A stretch of 64,000 nt of DNA. Origin: Pseudomonas schmalbachii. Its GTDB lineage: Bacteria; Pseudomonadota; Gammaproteobacteria; Pseudomonadales; Pseudomonadaceae. Every line of letters begins with the position of its first letter. Position 1 is the first letter of the stretch. This document shows, one piece after another, positions 63,893-64,000 of this stretch. Below the pieces are notes generated by a model that was given only the letters and a program-made list of their open reading frames with translations, was not told where the DNA came from and searched no databases. A program made the translations under genes and the position numbers. The stretch is from positions 472,868 through 536,867 of the forward strand of contig NZ_JAELYA010000003.1 in NCBI RefSeq assembly GCF_017589465.1, in the 5' to 3' direction.

Positions 63893-64000
63893 ATGGTCAA
63901 GCCTCACGGGCAATTAGTATCGGTTAGCTCAACGCCTCACAGCGCTTACACACCCGACCTATCAACGTCGTAGTCTTCGACGGCCCTTCAGGGGACTCAA
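63893..64000 (-). rRNA. rrl: 23S ribosomal RNA, 3' end only
   Basis: The minus strand shows the conserved 23S 3' terminus, with GTGTAAGCGCTGTGAGGCGT, TGAGCTAACCGATACTAATT and GAGGCTTGACCAT. Only about 108 bases lie in the window. The 135-base spacer to 5S holds no tRNA. The exact 3' end is uncertain by a few bases. Confidence 0.95.

Overview
The window is about 64 kb of GC-rich DNA that reads as a Pseudomonas chromosome. The evidence is the FleQ/FleS/FleR regulators, FleN, the MotC/MotD stators, HptB/HsbR/HsbA, the flagellar gene order and the extragenic palindromes. Species cannot be fixed from the sequence alone. Almost everything is a polar-flagellum and chemotaxis locus on the minus strand. 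It is interrupted by one plus-strand type VI secretion (T6SS) island and bounded on the right by the 3' end of an rRNA operon.

Transcription of the flagellar genes runs from right to left. From the right edge: partial 23S and complete 5S rRNA with a terminator (63.6-64.0 kb); flgBCDE (60.3-63.2 kb); flgFGHIJKL (52.1-60.0 kb); fliC, flaG, fliD, fliS, fliT (47.5-51.7 kb); regulators fleQ, fleS, fleR (42.8-47.3 kb); fliEFGHIJ (36.6-42.5 kb); hsbA-hsbR-hptB and fliK (32.7-36.4 kb); export apparatus fliLMNOPQR-flhB (26.8-32.3 kb); the T6SS island (18.9-26.5 kb, plus strand); flhA-flhF-fleN-fliA (13.5-18.6 kb); cheY-cheZ-cheA-cheB-motC-motD-parC-parP-cheW and a DUF2802 gene (4.6-13.3 kb). Left of this is a plus-strand CHASE2 / small periplasmic protein / M48 protease operon (1.4-4.6 kb), a small receiver-like gene, and a second FliK-like/FlhB-like pair cut by the left edge.

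Regulatory sites fit the known Pseudomonas cascade. There are strong sigma-54 (RpoN) -24/-12 elements before flgB, flgF, fliD, fleS, fliE, fliL and flhA, and sigma-28 (FliA) elements before fliC and fliS. Terminators follow fliC, fleQ, fleR, flgE and the rRNA operon.

The T6SS island lies between flhB and flhA, facing the other way. It carries vgrG, a DUF2169 adaptor-like gene, a DUF4150 PAAR-like gene and a toxin with a C-terminal PD-(D/E)XK-type nuclease signature. After the toxin come two tandem paralogous immunity-like genes, a decayed reading frame that may be an orphan toxin tip, and a YezG-like immunity gene. This is the most accessory part of the window and the best candidate for an undescribed effector/immunity set.

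Intergenic gaps are seeded with several families of imperfect palindromes. One of them has entered the 5' end of flgI and now appears to encode part of its signal-peptide region.
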